A DNA stretch of 64,000 bases from Sambucus nigra (Eukaryota; Streptophyta; Magnoliopsida; Dipsacales; Adoxaceae), in contig OX422222.1 of assembly GCA_949130495.1 (NCBI GenBank), forward strand, positions 272,976,109 to 273,040,108, in the 5' to 3' direction. A program made the translations under genes and the position numbers. Below are positions 1-13,601 of this stretch, piece after piece; the stretch's first letter is position 1; each line of letters begins with the position of its first letter. The notes under the pieces were generated by a model. The model had not been told where the DNA came from and did not search any database. It saw only the letters and a program-made list of their open reading frames with translations.

Positions 1-1859
1 AACATACATTTATGGAGCTCTGTAGCACTCTAGAGTACGGTCCAAATGATAATATTTGACAATGTAAACTAAAATAAAAAGTTAATTATTTCATGAGTAA
101 CCACATATAATTAATTTTATCGATTAATTAATTTATAACGTGCAGTTCCAAAGTCACATAATATGCATTTGGATGTCACATAAATTATGCATTTATTATT
201 ACCATTTGACACAAGCAATAATTATTTTTGTCTATTGATTTATTCTCCTAAGTAATAATTATTTTCATTTATTGATTTTAAGGAGATACAATGCTCGACG
301 CCTATATCCTAGGAATGATAAATGAAACTGTAAATGGAACCAGTTCTAGAAAAACTCCTCTAATGAGTAGCTTAAGTCTCTCACAACAATTCCCACCTAA
401 GACCAATAAAAATAGTTTCATAATGAGGATTAAACCTAACAGGTCTACAGTGATTAAGAATATAACTACATTTGGGCCACTATAATACTAACACATATTC
501 CTCCTATATTAAGTTATTTAAGTTACCTAACCCAAACAACCTAAATAAGCATGCAGTTCTATTCCCAATCCTGAATGACCCATGTGATATGCTTTCATTG
601 TTTAACTAAGTATACATTACTTTAACAAACATAAGTCTATCGATTTTATTATGAATAATTTACTCTATGATAATCTCTTACATTAATGTAACTCACATAC
701 TAAACATTATTCATTTACGTTAATGATCTCAATTTCCAATTCTAAAAGTATATTTCTAGTGTATCAGTCTTTAGTATTCTCGGTCACAGTTTAATATATA
801 CAGTTCTAATATATTCTATAATATTGTTCTCAAGTCATAATCTCAAGTGTATACATCTCTAGTATAACCATATCTTTTATAAATATCTCAATATACAACA
901 TGTAAGAATCATATAATACAGAATATCTGTGAGTATGCTCAACTCATCACAAATCACATGGGCTATGCTCAAGATCAAAATTGAAAATGGGAAGGCCTAT
1001 CCCTAATGCCTTCGAGGATCGCTCGTGCAAAGCTTGGTGTAGCTATAGGGCATCCCAACCTTATAACCTCAAAATAATAGCACTAACATAAAATCACTAC
1101 GCCATCACACTAAATGTACGGTCTCCATAACCAAGGCTATCTGAGAGGATCACCCATTGTTCCACTTAGACGATAGGTTCTTCAATATGTAGTATCGGGG
1201 TAAATAAGACCTAGGTATAAGCCTATCTCTATAATCTAGAATGCCATGAACGATTAACGTCTTATGCCCCCCAATAAGTCCATCCTAATAGCCCATCTAC
1301 AAAGCACAAACACATAACCATAATATGATTTTACTTATGTAAAAAAATCATTACAAACCATACTCAAACCCTAGTTTTTATTACACGTTAATATGCATAA
1401 TAACTATATCTATTTATATACAATATTTTCCCAAAGTTCTAAGGCACTAAAGTCTAGGTATTGTCTCACGCCTAATGCTTAAAAAGATGATTCTAAATCA
1501 ACCACTACTATACTCAATGGGTTATAATTATGTTCTTGACTATCATAGGTTCTACACAATCCCTAAGCATCAATCGATACTATAAATCTTATCTTGAAAC
1601 TTAGGTCTCCTAAACAGTACCTCTAGATGCCCTTTATTGACAAGCCCGATTTCATTGTACACATTTATAATGGACAATAGAAAAGAAAATGGTGGCACTC
1701 TCTAACAATTGATTTTAATAATCAAATAATTTTATCAATTAACATTTGTTTTAGTAACCATCATTATTTTCTAACATATAATTAATCAAATGTTTAGATA
1801 CTCTATAATAATTTTGGATTTATTGTCTTCTTAGTGTAAGCTGTGTAATTATAGAATTC
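1..1859. other. AT-rich region with no gene
   Basis: No reading frame above about 64 codons and no protein motif. The texture (mixed AT-rich tracts with a central GC-richer stretch near 990-1320) resembles the middle of the minus-strand Tekay-like LTRs elsewhere in the window, so it may be a very old LTR remnant, but I found no LTR ends. Confidence 0.4.
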
Positions 1860-1864
1860 TTATT

Positions 1865-4208
1865 TGTAACACCACGTATTTCTGTGCATATAATATTTAA
1901 TTAATTCGGGAATATTACTTGTGTATCGTAATTTAATTGAATTAATTATGATAATATTTATTTAAATATTAATCGGAGAGTGAATGGTTAATATTTATGG
2001 AAATTTAATTACTAAGTGACTAGTAATAATTTATTTACGTCATAACAAGTAGTAGTGACTTGACATTTATTTATCTCAGTCGAGAGTCGGTATAGACTAA
2101 TTTGGGTGTGAGATAAGAATTTTTATAAATTAATTCGAATGTCGATTTTGAGTGCACGATTGAGTTTGGATAGGCTGAGATAGTCGAAAAAGTGTATCCG
2201 GGGGTAGTAAATGGGTCACAGAACGTTTTTAGGCATAATCGGGCCCGTACGGGGCTATTTGGCACACTTGGGCTTGGCCCATTAGGCTAAAAATGGGATT
2301 TAGATTGAATACCTAATTGCGAGAAAAGGGAAACGGAAGAAAACACAAATCTAAATCCTAAGTTTTGAGAGAAAACTATAGGGATCAGTTAGAGTGCATT
2401 GGGGACTCTTTTGGAGACAAAACTGGGGACAAATTTAGGGGATCCATCATCATCCTTGCGAATCTCACACTCAGATCAGACCCTACGAACACATAAGGCA
2501 AGTGGTTAACTTGATGTAGCATTTATTTATGTTTTCAATTCATATTTGTATTATGTGGAAATCAAAAATTCGTTTTGGGTATAAATGGGTATAAAAATGG
2601 GGTTTTTATAATTGGAAAACCAAAAGGAAAATTGGTGTAGGAATTTATCATGTTACATGATTCTGAGTAGATAGATAACTTTAATTGATGAACGAAATTG
2701 GGATAAATGGATGAAATTGGGACTGAACAAAGAAAGCCCGAAAATTTCCTAAGTTTTGAATTAGTAGAGATTTGTGGGAATTAAGTCATCTTTGAGGTTT
2801 TAAGGGAGGTCCTAATCATGTTCTCAGGTGTTAAAAATGTTGTCTACATTTGGGTTGAACCATAGAAGAGGTTGGAGTTGGGAGAAATTTGTTAATGGGT
2901 TAAACAGCATTGGAGAAGACGAAGACCTGTTCGATCGATCGATCGATGGCTGGGATCGATCGATCGATGGTTCAGGATTTTTGATAGGTCGAACAGTTTT
3001 ATTATATAAGAGAAAATAATTTAAAATTCGATTCCCATACATTATTTAGTGTGAAATAAATATGGAACCTAATTTCCTAACAATTATAAGGGAAAGTAAT
3101 TGGGATTGGGAGGGATTTATGTTTGACACACTATGGTTAATTACTCGGGAGGATGGATTATATTTATATTCAACATATGTGTGAATGTTGTAATATGGTT
3201 CTACGTATATAATGGGATAAATAGTTATATACGGGTCATTAAATACATGTAGTGAATTGCATTAATTATATAGGGGTTATATTCACATTCAACATGTGTG
3301 ATTGTTGTAAGATAACTGTACGTATATAATGGGTAAATAATTATATACGGGAAGTTTAACTAAATGGAGAAAAGTGTATTAATATTATAACTAGTAAATG
3401 TCATATGGCTTTCAAGGAAAAACGATTAACTATGTTAAGGCGATAAGTAACTTATAAGTCATACATTAAAATACTCGGGATTGAGTAGGGTGGTTAACAA
3501 GAGTTCTATCAAGTATCTAGTTTTGAGGTAGAGGACTAAGTGGGATATAAAGGAGACGTTAGGTGTGCACATTAGTTGAGGGGTGAGTCTATCCTCAAGG
3601 GAGTACGACACTAATTGAAATATGAAGCGCATCCATGCATAATTTATTACTGTAAGTTAATCATTTTCTAAATGTTTTCAAAATGTTTCGGGTTCTAACC
3701 CTTGCTATAAAATATTTTCAAAACCTTTTAGGTGTCCAGCCACATGGACGCGAGGCTTGATTCATTCCAGGGATTCGCTGCTGCAACATATGTGGATGTT
3801 ACAGGATTTGGATAGGTGCCTCTATTCCTTCTATTCCTTGTGTAGGGATTTTCTATCAGATACCCAAGCATGTTGCTCACGATTTTATTTAGTATTTATT
3901 TCAGACACTTGAGATCCATTATTATCTGTATTTACATTTGTGTTGGATTTTGGCCAATGGTTTATTTTCCCAGTTTTTTATTTATATGTGATGGTTGGGT
4001 TCAGTTAGCTTATGATTGTTAATGATTTATTTTCGCATGAATATTTTTTGTATTAATGAAAGATAAAACTTGGCACCAGTCTAATTTCACTTAGGTGGTT
4101 AGTTATTAAAAAGTTTCGATAGTGATGCTAAGAATGAACCAACTGAGAAACATGTTCTAATTTAATTTAAGAGTGATCACCCGGGGTTTAATTAGGCAGG
4201 GTGTCATT
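1865..4208 (+). repeat. Tk1 5' LTR (internally deleted)
   Basis: 2344 bp against 3003 bp for the 3' LTR. Sequence runs parallel to the 3' copy until about 3140, then jumps to the equivalent of about 20325, so roughly 660 bp present in the 3' LTR are missing. The LTR holds a TCGATCGA cluster (2931-2968) and a TATA box. Confidence 0.85.
2931..3010 (+). promoter_or_regulatory. Palindrome cluster plus TATA box, Tk1 5' LTR
   Basis: Two blocks of CGATCGATCGAT (2931-2946 and 2954-2968) are separated by GGCTGG. A TATATAAG box lies at 3003-3010, 35 bp further on. The order and spacing match the other Tekay-like and Athila-like LTRs in the window, so this is the likely core promoter of the element. 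Confidence 0.6.
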
Positions 4209-4210
4209 GA

Positions 4211-4222
4211 TGGTATCAGAGC
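4211..4222 (+). other. Primer binding site of Tk1
   Basis: TGGTATCAGAGC, the standard plant site complementary to the 3' end of initiator methionine tRNA, lies directly downstream of the 5' LTR. About 25 further bases match the equivalent leader of the minus-strand Tekay-like element at 38525-38562. Confidence 0.85.
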
Positions 4223-5857
4223 ATCAGGTTCTAGTGTCCTTAGGATCTGTGCGGCTTTTCACATTTCAGCTTAGCATTATTTAATGTAGAGACTTATGAT
4301 TGGATTGTTGTATTCCTCTACGTATACGAGTTACGTCCTCCTGCTATCAACTATAGTGAGGTGATTCATACCCGAGTTCGATTGGGCTTTGTGTACCGAA
4401 CATTCTTTGGGTATTCTTTGCAACCAACGAGGGCCATAGTAGAATTGCAGGAGGAGAGTCTCAACAGAAGACATAGGGTATTCTAGAAATGGTGATCGTG
4501 ATAGGAATTATCTTGATTATTGTTCTGGACAGTGGAGATAGAATAATCACCCCGGAGCCATTGTCTCCCAAAGCACTGTTGTAGAACGGTGGTATAATTT
4601 CAGTCTCACCCAGCATAGTCAGTAAAGGGTGGAAGGACCCGTTTGGAAAGGCTATCTATAAGGATTGAGTAGCAGAGTAGCATGATAAGTCGATGGGAGG
4701 AAATAAAATAAAGACAATTGTGTAGGATGGTGTGCGGTGGCACCCATGACTAAATTAGGAATGAAATTTTTGGCCCAGTGGGGCGATGTTTTAGTGGTAG
4801 GAAAGTCAGCCACCACGTAGGAAGGAAAATATATGGAGTCAAACGAGAAAGTTTGGGTACGGTGTGACCATAAGATCATCCATCCGCTGTTCAAATAAGG
4901 ATGCGGGTGAAATTTCAAAGTTTATGAAATGGGTAAGATTGTAACTGATCGTGAGAGAGATAATAAATTGTATAAGCGAACTTCATAACCGACAAAGGGG
5001 ATACGAAGAACGATAAAGGAACCCGCAAATGGATAATGAACCATGTGAGAATACACAACAATGGATGGGAAATCCGACGAGGATGACTAGTGTTGAGGTC
5101 GTCAATATCTTTTGTATTCCATCTTAGATTAACGCTTCTAAGATGCAGGAGCCAATAAGGTTAGAGAGATTAAACTAAGAATGAAATGAGATTTAATTGT
5201 GCTAGTGAAGAAAGACGGAAGGGTATAACTAGTAAGGGACCCATCTTGACGTTTTAAAATAAGTAAATTTCTACCTATTGATGGTGGATTTGATCCGGGT
5301 CATCGAGGCCAATAATGAGCCCCATAGGGCTAGGGAAGCCTAAGGGACAACGGGGGTAGCACTTAGGGTCAAGACTACCAAGTACGCGAGAAGTACAACC
5401 CCAACATGGCCATTTGGGACAGAGGCAGGGGATTGACACAGGGAGTTGTCTTATGTGTGGAAGTGGAACCACAACAATTGATTATGTTCACAGTGAGGCA
5501 GGGGATAGAATTGGAATGCCCTGTAGGGACAAAAATTAAAAAAAAATTGGTTTGGTCGGATGGGAATATTATGTCTAGGAACCATTTGGGTCACCGGTGG
5601 ATAGGCGAGTGGAAGTATGAGTTTCATCCTCAGATAGATGGGGTGAATTTCATGACACGAGTGATCACAATATTCTTGTTAGCATTATATTCGCGTGGTG
5701 GATGAGTTTAGTGGGCGTAAAGTAGTGTTACTATTAAGTATATGGTTACCAGGGGGTAACGGGGGTCTTTCTACTCTTATCTGGGGAGCGGGTTTGAAAA
5801 CTGAGAGGGTATATTTTATGAGATTTACTCATTCTGAGGAGTGTTATGGAAGCGTGA
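4223..5857 (+). pseudogene. Decayed leader, gag and start of protease of Tk1
   Basis: By position this should encode leader, gag and the start of the protease. I cannot recognise a capsid or zinc knuckle. The longest frame (5406-5705, 99 codons) matches nothing I know. The last bases before the copia insertion continue into the GMDWL motif on the other side, which places the insertion inside the aspartic protease. Stops and frameshifts are dense, so this is a very old coding region. Confidence 0.5.
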
Positions 5858-5862
5858 TTTTT

Positions 5863-7470
5863 TGATAAAACTCATTTCCTTTGTATGATGCGAAAGTGTA
5901 AAGGTGTGATGGTTCAACTTTAAACACAACAACAAATTTTAATTCATTAAAATAAAATTAAAATTGCCACCAAGTGAAGTAAAATTAATCAATTAATATA
6001 TTCACTTAAACCGATTAATTAATCCAAGTCCTAGAATTTTCCTAAGTCATATTTATAATTATTAGCAAATTAAGCAAAACCAAATTTTAGCAAATGACTT
6101 GAATTAAATAGACTTTACCCAATATTGAATTTAGTCCCAATTAAAGTGAGTGTGATAATTTAAACCGAATTTTATCTTGAATTATGCTAAGCATGCGTTC
6201 TACGTTATTTAAGCAAGATAAAATAAACCAATCACACTACGCCGCGATGTACGAGGAAAAACCCAAGACGGGAAAAAACCTCGGACGGCCCTAGCCACAA
6301 ATCCACTAGATACGGAATTACAAGTACAAGACAAAAGACTTACAACACAGGACTCGATCCCTCTCAAGCCCCGACGCTTCTTCTTGTAGACACCTCTTCC
6401 TAGAGGATAACCTTGTAATACCACCGCGGTCTCGGAATCCACCGATGGGACTTTATATGGACACCGTCACCCGAGTAAGGAGCCTTTCTCCAAGTGGGTA
6501 GAAACGCAACAAAACGTCTTCTTCTTTGATGGATGTAGAAGCAAACCAAAACTTCTCTTTGAAACGGAAGAGATAAACCGGTGCCAAACTCCAAGCAATT
6601 GATATGTATATATGTGAACTTGGATAAACAATATGGGTGTAAAACTAGAGTGATAAAATATTTTCTCTTGAAAAATAGCACTCAAAACTTGAACATTTTC
6701 CTTAAACAAATTTGCTCTCAAACTCTCTCTAAGAGATGAAAATAGATTGGAAAAGTTAGGAAAATTTAGATTAGAAAATGTTCTTCCCGCACATATTAAA
6801 GACTGAAAAAGTTGGTTAAAAACCAAGTGGGTAAGTGGGTGCAAAACTGCCAAAAAACTGTTCCCGCCTGGCATCTCGTTCAAACGACATTTCGTTCGAA
6901 CGAAATCTCGTTCGAACGAGACTTCTAACGACGTTCCAGATTAAACTCGTTAGATATCTCGTTCGAACAGAAGGTTCGTTCGAACGACATATCGAACGAC
7001 ATGTCAGTGGCCTAATATGGGAACTCGTTGGCAGGTTCGTTCGAACGACATTTTCGTTCGAACGACAATCTCGTTCGAACGACTCTATCGAACGAAAAAA
7101 CAGAAAGTTTGAATATTCTTGTTTAAGCCCAGAAAACTTTATAAACATTTATTTAAAGTTTTAATTAATCCTTTCTTAAAAAAAACGCAGTTTTTATAAA
7201 ACCTAACACCCAATAAACTTTGTTCCAAGCTCCTATATATATAATGTTGCATTCATACCTTGGGAGTATGGAACTATGGTTGATGACGTAGAAACGAGGC
7301 ACGCAAACCGGCATATTAATGAAGCTTTATACTCTTTGCCGTTACGTCTTCAACAAACACTTCATAGGCTTGAGAATATTACAAGTAAATACTATCCTAT
7401 GAATAAATGTTTTTGTCCGGAATTGAGCCAAAACTATATATGGACTCAATTGGAAATTTGTGTCCTTACA
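5863..7470 (-). repeat. LTR-A of the copia-like element (downstream LTR)
   Basis: 1608 bp. The minus strand begins TGTAAGGACACAAATTTCC at 7470 and ends at 5863. A TATA-like stretch lies at 7234-7245 and a TCGTTCGAACGA cluster at 6872-7093. Reading frames here are non-coding LTR sequence. Confidence 0.9.
6872..7093 (-). repeat. TTCGAA-centred palindrome cluster in LTR-A
   Basis: Seven copies of GTTCGAAC, most within the 12-bp palindrome TCGTTCGAACGA, plus half-sites such as CTAACGA and ATCGAACGA. On the minus strand the cluster lies 140-370 bp downstream of the TATA-like sequence, so it is probably in the transcribed leader. Confidence 0.75.
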
Positions 7471-7484
7471 AATCTCCCCCTTTG
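7471..7484 (-). other. Polypurine tract of the copia-like element, copy 1
   Basis: The minus strand reads AAAGGGGGAGATT directly before the LTR start TGTAAGG, the expected place for the plus-strand primer. Confidence 0.8.
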
Positions 7485-7950
7485 GCTATTCCAGGACAAA
7501 AACCAAACAAAAATCCTAAAGGGCCATCAAGCTCACTAGACTCAAAACATAACCCACCCAAACCTGACTCAACCCAAGGATCAAACGCTTTGCCGTTTAA
7601 ACAATGCCGCTTTAGAAGAAATCTTGCACACTTAAGCAAACTCATCAGATGCATAGGGAATATCAAATTATTAAATGCAATTAATTAATTACTCCCCCTA
7701 AATTAATTCTTCCCCTTTAACAAACACATGACCTACTTAGAAAGACATCTCCCCCTAAGATAAATCTCCCCCAAACTAAGATACATTAATAATAGGATTA
7801 GATACCATTTCTCCCCCTATCATTTCTCCTCCTTTTTGTTCAGGAATAGGCAAAGGATAAAGAACTAATAAACATAAAAGCATGTTGAAGCTTAAAGTGA
7901 TAAGACATTAAAGCATATGGGCAATAAAAGAAAGGCAAAGACAAACAAAT

Positions 7951-7982
<32 letters not shown>

Positions 7983-9231
7983 CTAGACATATACCAATAA
8001 AGAACTTGCATATATATATAGATATAAACACACACATAACACAAAATACAATAAGTTTGCACACTCGTATGGCAAAAATGTGTCATATGGAAACGTAAGT
8101 GTTGGGGTGTGAACTAGCAACAATTAAATTTAGACCCAAACACTTAATAAACATTCACGGAGTTCTCATTTGATTGCAAACTTTATCACATTTAAATATA
8201 ACCTCATGTGACAATATGAAGATTGAACTCAATGAACAAACATACACAATGCATACAAGCCTAGCATGATGATGATTCTACAAACCAAATAGAGTCATGA
8301 CCTTAAAGACAAATAGGATAAATGGACATTGTGCAAACCGTTGATATACCATCCAATTCTCCCTCAATAAGCATATATCTTCTTTTGCTTTTGAATGAAT
8401 ATATCAAACAAACATAGGCCTTGGCAATTGTTTTCTTTTTAATGCCAAATATTCTATTTTTAGGCCGTTGGATCACGTATTTATTTTAGATCCAATAAAC
8501 GGTGGCTTACTATCTCAAAGGATTTAATTCATCCTTTCGGAGCCCTTCCTCGTGCACATTTTATTTATCATGTTTTCATTTTCACACAAATCTCACATGC
8601 AACGAATTTTGACATGCACTAGTCCTCCTAGGTCATAGATATGTAGATGACTAGATTGGTAGGAGAACACCTCAAAAAGCTCAAATATAACATGTGACAT
8701 TAAGATTTCAAAAGAGCTTGTGCATGTGTGAAAAGAGGCATATAAAAATAGAATCCATTTAAACAATACAAAATCCAACTACTCCATATAAAATATGGTA
8801 AAGAACATTTTAAGGATTGATAATCTAAACCAAAAGTTCTAGCCACATGGGAGCGTAAAAGATGGGATTCAAACACAAATATATGCCAAATAAAGTGTGT
8901 CAAACAAAAATACACACAAAAAAAATCTTTTTGAGTTTTTAACATTTTGAATCAAAACTATTTATTTACTCAAAAGGACAAACAAAAATCATTTGTATTT
9001 TTCATTAAGCTTAAATGAAATAAATAAAACATAAATGATAAACAAAAATCTTTTTATATTATGCAGTCAATTCAAACAAAAACATAATACAAAAAGATAA
9101 ACAAGTCATAATTTCTAGCATATGATATGAAATGAGGCAATGACTAGAAAATGACTAAACATGCATACATCTAGCAATGATATATAATATGAAGCACAAA
9201 AAGCTAGAGTATGCATAAAACACTAACACAT
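7485..9231 (-). other. Non-coding interior, copy 1
   Basis: Where an autonomous copia element carries pol, this stretch is AT-rich, with CT-rich clusters (CTCCCCCTAA type) near 7690-7830 and no PR, IN, RT or RNase H motif. The longest minus frame (8700-8945, 81 codons) is hydrophobic and not recognised. Confidence 0.7.
7954..7982. repeat. (TA)n microsatellite, copy 1
   Basis: A run of alternating AT. The corresponding tract in the second interior (12308-12345) is longer, so it has changed length since the interior was duplicated. Confidence 0.9.
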
Positions 9232-10046
9232 TCAACCTTTAAATTTAGCAAGGGAGGTTTCATGTGATAGTAAATGAAAATCAACAAATCTTGTATCTAG
9301 CACATTTAATAATGATTTCCTAACCCATATAGATTTATATTTAACATGATGGGGATTAGGAAATAATGAAATTCTAGATAAATATTTCCTTGGACTTCTT
9401 TTAAGATCAAAACAAAATGACCTAAGGTGACCTTTCCTACCACAATGCAAGCATGTGTAAACACGAGGAATGTTACCTAAGGTGTGACCCTTTTTAAAGA
9501 CCTTGGACAAAGTTGACCCTCTAAAACAAACAATGGTTTTAGCTTTAGCAATGGAAGAATTTGAGCATGATGTGCTAGAACCATTAGAACTACTACTAGA
9601 GTCTTGAAAATCATTTTTCATTTTTAAAATTTTGGACTCAAGTAATAAATTAGACTCCTCAAAATTATGGGACTCCTTCTTTAGATTTTCAATAATTCCT
9701 AGAAGGTTAACACGCTCTCCCTCAATATGAGCAAACTTGTCCCTAAGAGTCTTTTCACGATTTTCACTCTCTTTCTTGGACTTTTCTAAAATATCAAAAT
9801 TTGAATGTAAGTCCATGAGCTTTTCACGAAAAATATCTTTTCGAGATAAGGAGATTTGGAAAGACTCAACGCGAGCTTTAAAGAAAGAATTTTCATTTTC
9901 AAGAAATTTAATTCTTTTTACAAATCTCAAATTTAATTCCTTTAAATTTTCGTTACATTTATTAAGCCCATTTAATTCCTCTCGAAAATCAAAAATTTCA
10001 TTTTCATTTAAATTGGACTGGACAAATTTTCATTAAGACGTCCCAT
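9232..10046 (-). pseudogene. gag: gag of the copia-like element, copy 1 (frameshifted)
   Basis: Encodes the nucleic-acid-binding part of a retrotransposon Gag, which packages element RNA into particles. An ATG at 10046 (MGRLNENL) starts the frame, but a 4-bp duplication near 10014-10020 breaks it; the main open frame then runs from about 9930 to 9232 (232 codons, without its own ATG). About 100 residues rich in Leu, Glu and Lys form a coiled coil, followed by a Ser/Asn-rich linker and one zinc knuckle, CLHCGRKGHLRSFC (C-x2-C-x4-H-x4-C). After it comes a WVRK motif like that seen after the knuckle in SIRE-type copia Gag proteins. The usual N-terminal capsid domain is not seen. The second copy lacks the 4-bp duplication but has a different lesion. 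Assignment to copia rests on the knuckle context and PBS. Confidence 0.75.
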
Positions 10047-10154
10047 CGAGAGAAAAAAAATGTGAGAGTGATAAAAAAAAATTGAACCACCTAAAAAGGT
10101 AAGGAAACACAAAAACCGAAAAACGGATCTTTAACGCGATAACTTAGCGCTCCG

Positions 10155-10166
10155 GCTCTGATACCA
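10155..10166 (-). other. Primer binding site, interior copy 1
   Basis: The minus strand reads TGGTATCAGAGC three bases after the end of LTR-B (10170), which fixes the element's orientation as minus. Confidence 0.9.
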
Positions 10167-10169
10167 ATC

Positions 10170-11824
10170 TGATAAAACTCATTTCCTTGGTATGATGCGG
10201 AAGCGTAAAGGTGTGATGGTTCAACTTTAAACACAACAACAAATTTTAATTCATTAAAACAAAATTAAAATTGCCACCAAGTGAAGTAAAATTAATCAAT
10301 TAATATATTCACTTAAACCGATTAATTAATCCAAGTCCTAGAATTTGCCTAAGTCATATTTATCAATATTAGAAAATTAGGCAAAACCAAATTTTAGCAA
10401 ATGACTTGAATTAATTAGACTTTACCCAATATTGAATTTAGTCCCAATTAAAGTGAGTGTGATAATTTAAACCGAATTTTATCTTGAATTATGCTAAGCA
10501 TGCGTTCTACGTTATTTAAGCAAGATAAAATAATCCAATCACACTACGCCGCGATGTACGAGGAAAAACCCAAGATGGGAAAAAACCTCGGACGGCCCTA
10601 GCCACAAATCCACTAGATACGGAATTACAAGTACAAGACAAAAGACTTACAACACACGACTCAATCCCTCTCAAGCCCCAACGCTTCTTCTTGTAGACAC
10701 CTCTTCCTAGAGGATAACCTTGTAATACCACCGCGGTCTCGGAATCCACCGATGGGACTTTATATGGACACCGTCACCCAAGTAAGGAGCCTTTCTCCAA
10801 GTGGGTAGAAACGCAACAAAACGTCTTCTTCTTTGATGGATGTAGAAGCAAACCAAAACTTCTCTTTGAAACGGAAGAGATAAACCGGTGCCAAACTCCA
10901 AGCAATTGATATGTATATATGTGAACTTGGATAAACAATATGGGTGTAAAACTAGAGTGATAAAATATTTTCTCTTGAAAAATAGCACTCAAAACTTGAA
11001 CATTTTCCTTAAACAAATTTTCTCTCAAACTCTCTCTAAGAGATGAAAATAGATTGGAAAAGTTAGGAAAAGTTAGATTTGAAAATGTTCTTCCCGCACA
11101 TATTAAAGACTGAAAAAGTTGGTTAAAAACCAAGTGGGGAAGTGGGTGCAAAACTGCCAAAAAACTGTTCCCGCCTGGCATCTTGTTCGAACGACATTTC
11201 GTTCGAACGAAATCTCGTTCAAACGAGACTTCTAACGACGTTCCAGATTGAACTCGATAGAATCTCGTTGGATATCTCGTTCGAACAGAAGGTTCGTTCG
11301 AACGACATATCGAACGACATGTCAGTGGCCTAATATGGGAACTCGTTGGCAGGTTCGTTCGAACGACAATCTCGTTCGAACGACAATCTCGTTCGAACGA
11401 CATTTTCGTTTCGAACGACAATCTCGTTCGAACGACTCTATCAAACGAAAAAACAGAAAGTTTGAATATTCTTGTTTAAGCCCAGAAAACTTTATAAACA
11501 TTTATTTAAAGTTTTAATTAATACTTTCTTAAAACAAAACGCAGTTTTTATAAAACCTAACACCCAATAAACTTTGTTCCAAGCTCCTATATATATAATA
11601 TTGCATTCATACCTTGGGAGTATGGAACTATGGTTGATGACGTAGAAACGAGGCACTCAAACCGGCATATTGATGAATCTTTATACTCTTTGCCGCTACG
11701 TCTTCAACAAACACTTCATAGGCTTGAGAATATTACAAGTAAATACTATCCTATGAATAAATGTTTTTGTCCGGAATTGAGCCAAAACTATATATGGACT
11801 CAATTGGAAATTTGTGTCCTTACA
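10170..11824 (-). repeat. LTR-B of the copia-like element (shared middle LTR)
   Basis: 1655 bp, serving as 5' LTR for interior 1 and 3' LTR for interior 2. It is slightly longer than A and C because the palindrome cluster has extra copies (11341-11425). TATA-like sequence at 11587-11598. Confidence 0.9.
11182..11449 (-). repeat. TTCGAA-centred palindrome cluster in LTR-B
   Basis: Same array as in LTR-A with extra TCGTTCGAACGACAATC units in a row near 11350-11425, showing that the array grows and shrinks between otherwise near-identical LTRs. Confidence 0.75.
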
Positions 11825-12301
11825 AATCTCCCCCTTTGGCTATTCCAGGACAAAAACCAAACAAAAATCCTAAAGGGCCGTCAAGCTCACTAGACTCAAA
11901 ACATAACCCACCCAAACTTGACTCAACCCAAGGATCAAACGCTTTGCCGTTTAAACAATGCCGCTTTAGAAGAAATCTTGCACACTTATGCAAACTCATC
12001 AAATGCATAGGGAATATCAAATTATTAAATGCAATTAATTAATTACTCCCCCTAAATTAATTCTTCCCCTTTAACAAACACATGACCTACTTAGAAAGAC
12101 GTCTCCCCCTAAGATAAATCTCCCCCAAACTAAGATACGTTAATAATAGGATTAGATACCATTTCTCTGCCTATCATTTCTCCCCCTTTTTGTTCAGGAA
12201 TAGGCAAAGGATAAAGAACTAATAAACATAAAAGCATGTTGAAGATTAAAGTGATAAGACATTAAAGCATATGGGCAATAAAAGCAAGGCAAAGACAAAC
12301 A

Positions 12302-12349
<48 letters not shown>

Positions 12350-13601
12350 TAGACATATACAAATAAAGCACTTGCATATATATATATATAGATATAAACA
12401 CACACATAACACAAAATACAATAAGTTTGCACACTCGTGTGGCAAAAATGTGCCATATGGAAACGTAAGTGTTGGGGTTTGAACTAGCAACAATTAAATT
12501 TAGACCCAAACACTTAATAAACATTCATGGAGTTCTCATTTGATTGCAAACTTTATCACATTTAAATATAACCTCATGTGACAATATGAAGATTGAACTC
12601 AATGAACAAACATACACAATGCATACAAGCCTAGAATGATGATGATTCTACAAACCAAAAAGAGTCATGACATTAAAGACAAATAGGATAAACGGACATT
12701 GTGCAAACCGTTGATATACCATCCAATTCTCCCTCAATAAGCATATATATTCTTTTGATTTTGAATGAATATATCAAACAAACATAGGCCTTGGCAATTG
12801 TTTTCTTTTTAATGCCAAATATTCTATTTTTAGGCCTTTGGATCACGTATTTCTTTTAGATCCAATAAACGGTGGCTTACGTTCGCAAAGGATTTAATTC
12901 ATCATTTCGGAGCCCTTCCTCGTGCACATTTTATTTATCATGTTTTCATTTTCACACAAATCTCACATGCAACGGATTTTGACATGCACTAGTCCTCCTA
13001 GGTCATAGATATGTAGATGACTAGATTGGTAGGAGAACACCTCAAAAAGCTCAAATATAACATGTGACATTAAGATTTCAAAAGAGCTCGTGCATGTGTG
13101 AAAAGAGGCATATAAAAATAGAATCCATTTAAACAATACAAAATCCAACTACTCCATATAAAATATGGTAAAGAACATTTTAAGGATTGAAAATCTAAAC
13201 CAAAAGTTCTAGCCACGTGGGAGCGTAAAAGATGGAATTCAAACACAAATATATGCCAAATAAAGTGTGTCAAACAAAAATACACACAAAAAAAAATCTT
13301 TTTGAGTTTTTAACATTTTGAATCAAAACTATTTATTTACTCAAAAGGACAAACAAAAATCATTTGTATTTTTCATTAAGCTTAAATGAAATAAATAAAA
13401 CATAAATGATAAAAAAAATCTTTTTATATTATGCAGTCAATTCAAACAAAAACATAATACAAAAAGATAAACAAGTCATAATTTCTAGCATATGATATGA
13501 AATGAGGCAATGACTAGAAAATGACTAAACATGCATACATCTAGCAATGATATATAATATGAAGCACAAAAAGCTAGAGTATGCATAAAACACTAACACA
13601 T
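11825..13601 (-). other. Purine tract and non-coding interior, copy 2
   Basis: Begins on the plus-coordinate side with the same purine tract (11825-11838) and repeats interior copy 1 almost base for base, again with no pol motif. It contains a longer (TA)n tract at 12308-12345. Confidence 0.75.

Noticed and set aside
2824..3042. Frames containing DRSID repeats (also 32497-32751, 49470-49798, 56867-57157)
   Set aside because: They are produced by (CGAT)n blocks in LTR promoters, not proteins.
6816..7164. Overlapping open frames on both strands rich in SFERD/RSNE-type peptides
   Set aside because: They are translations of the TCGTTCGAACGA array in the copia-like LTR; self-complementary repeats keep frames open on both strands.
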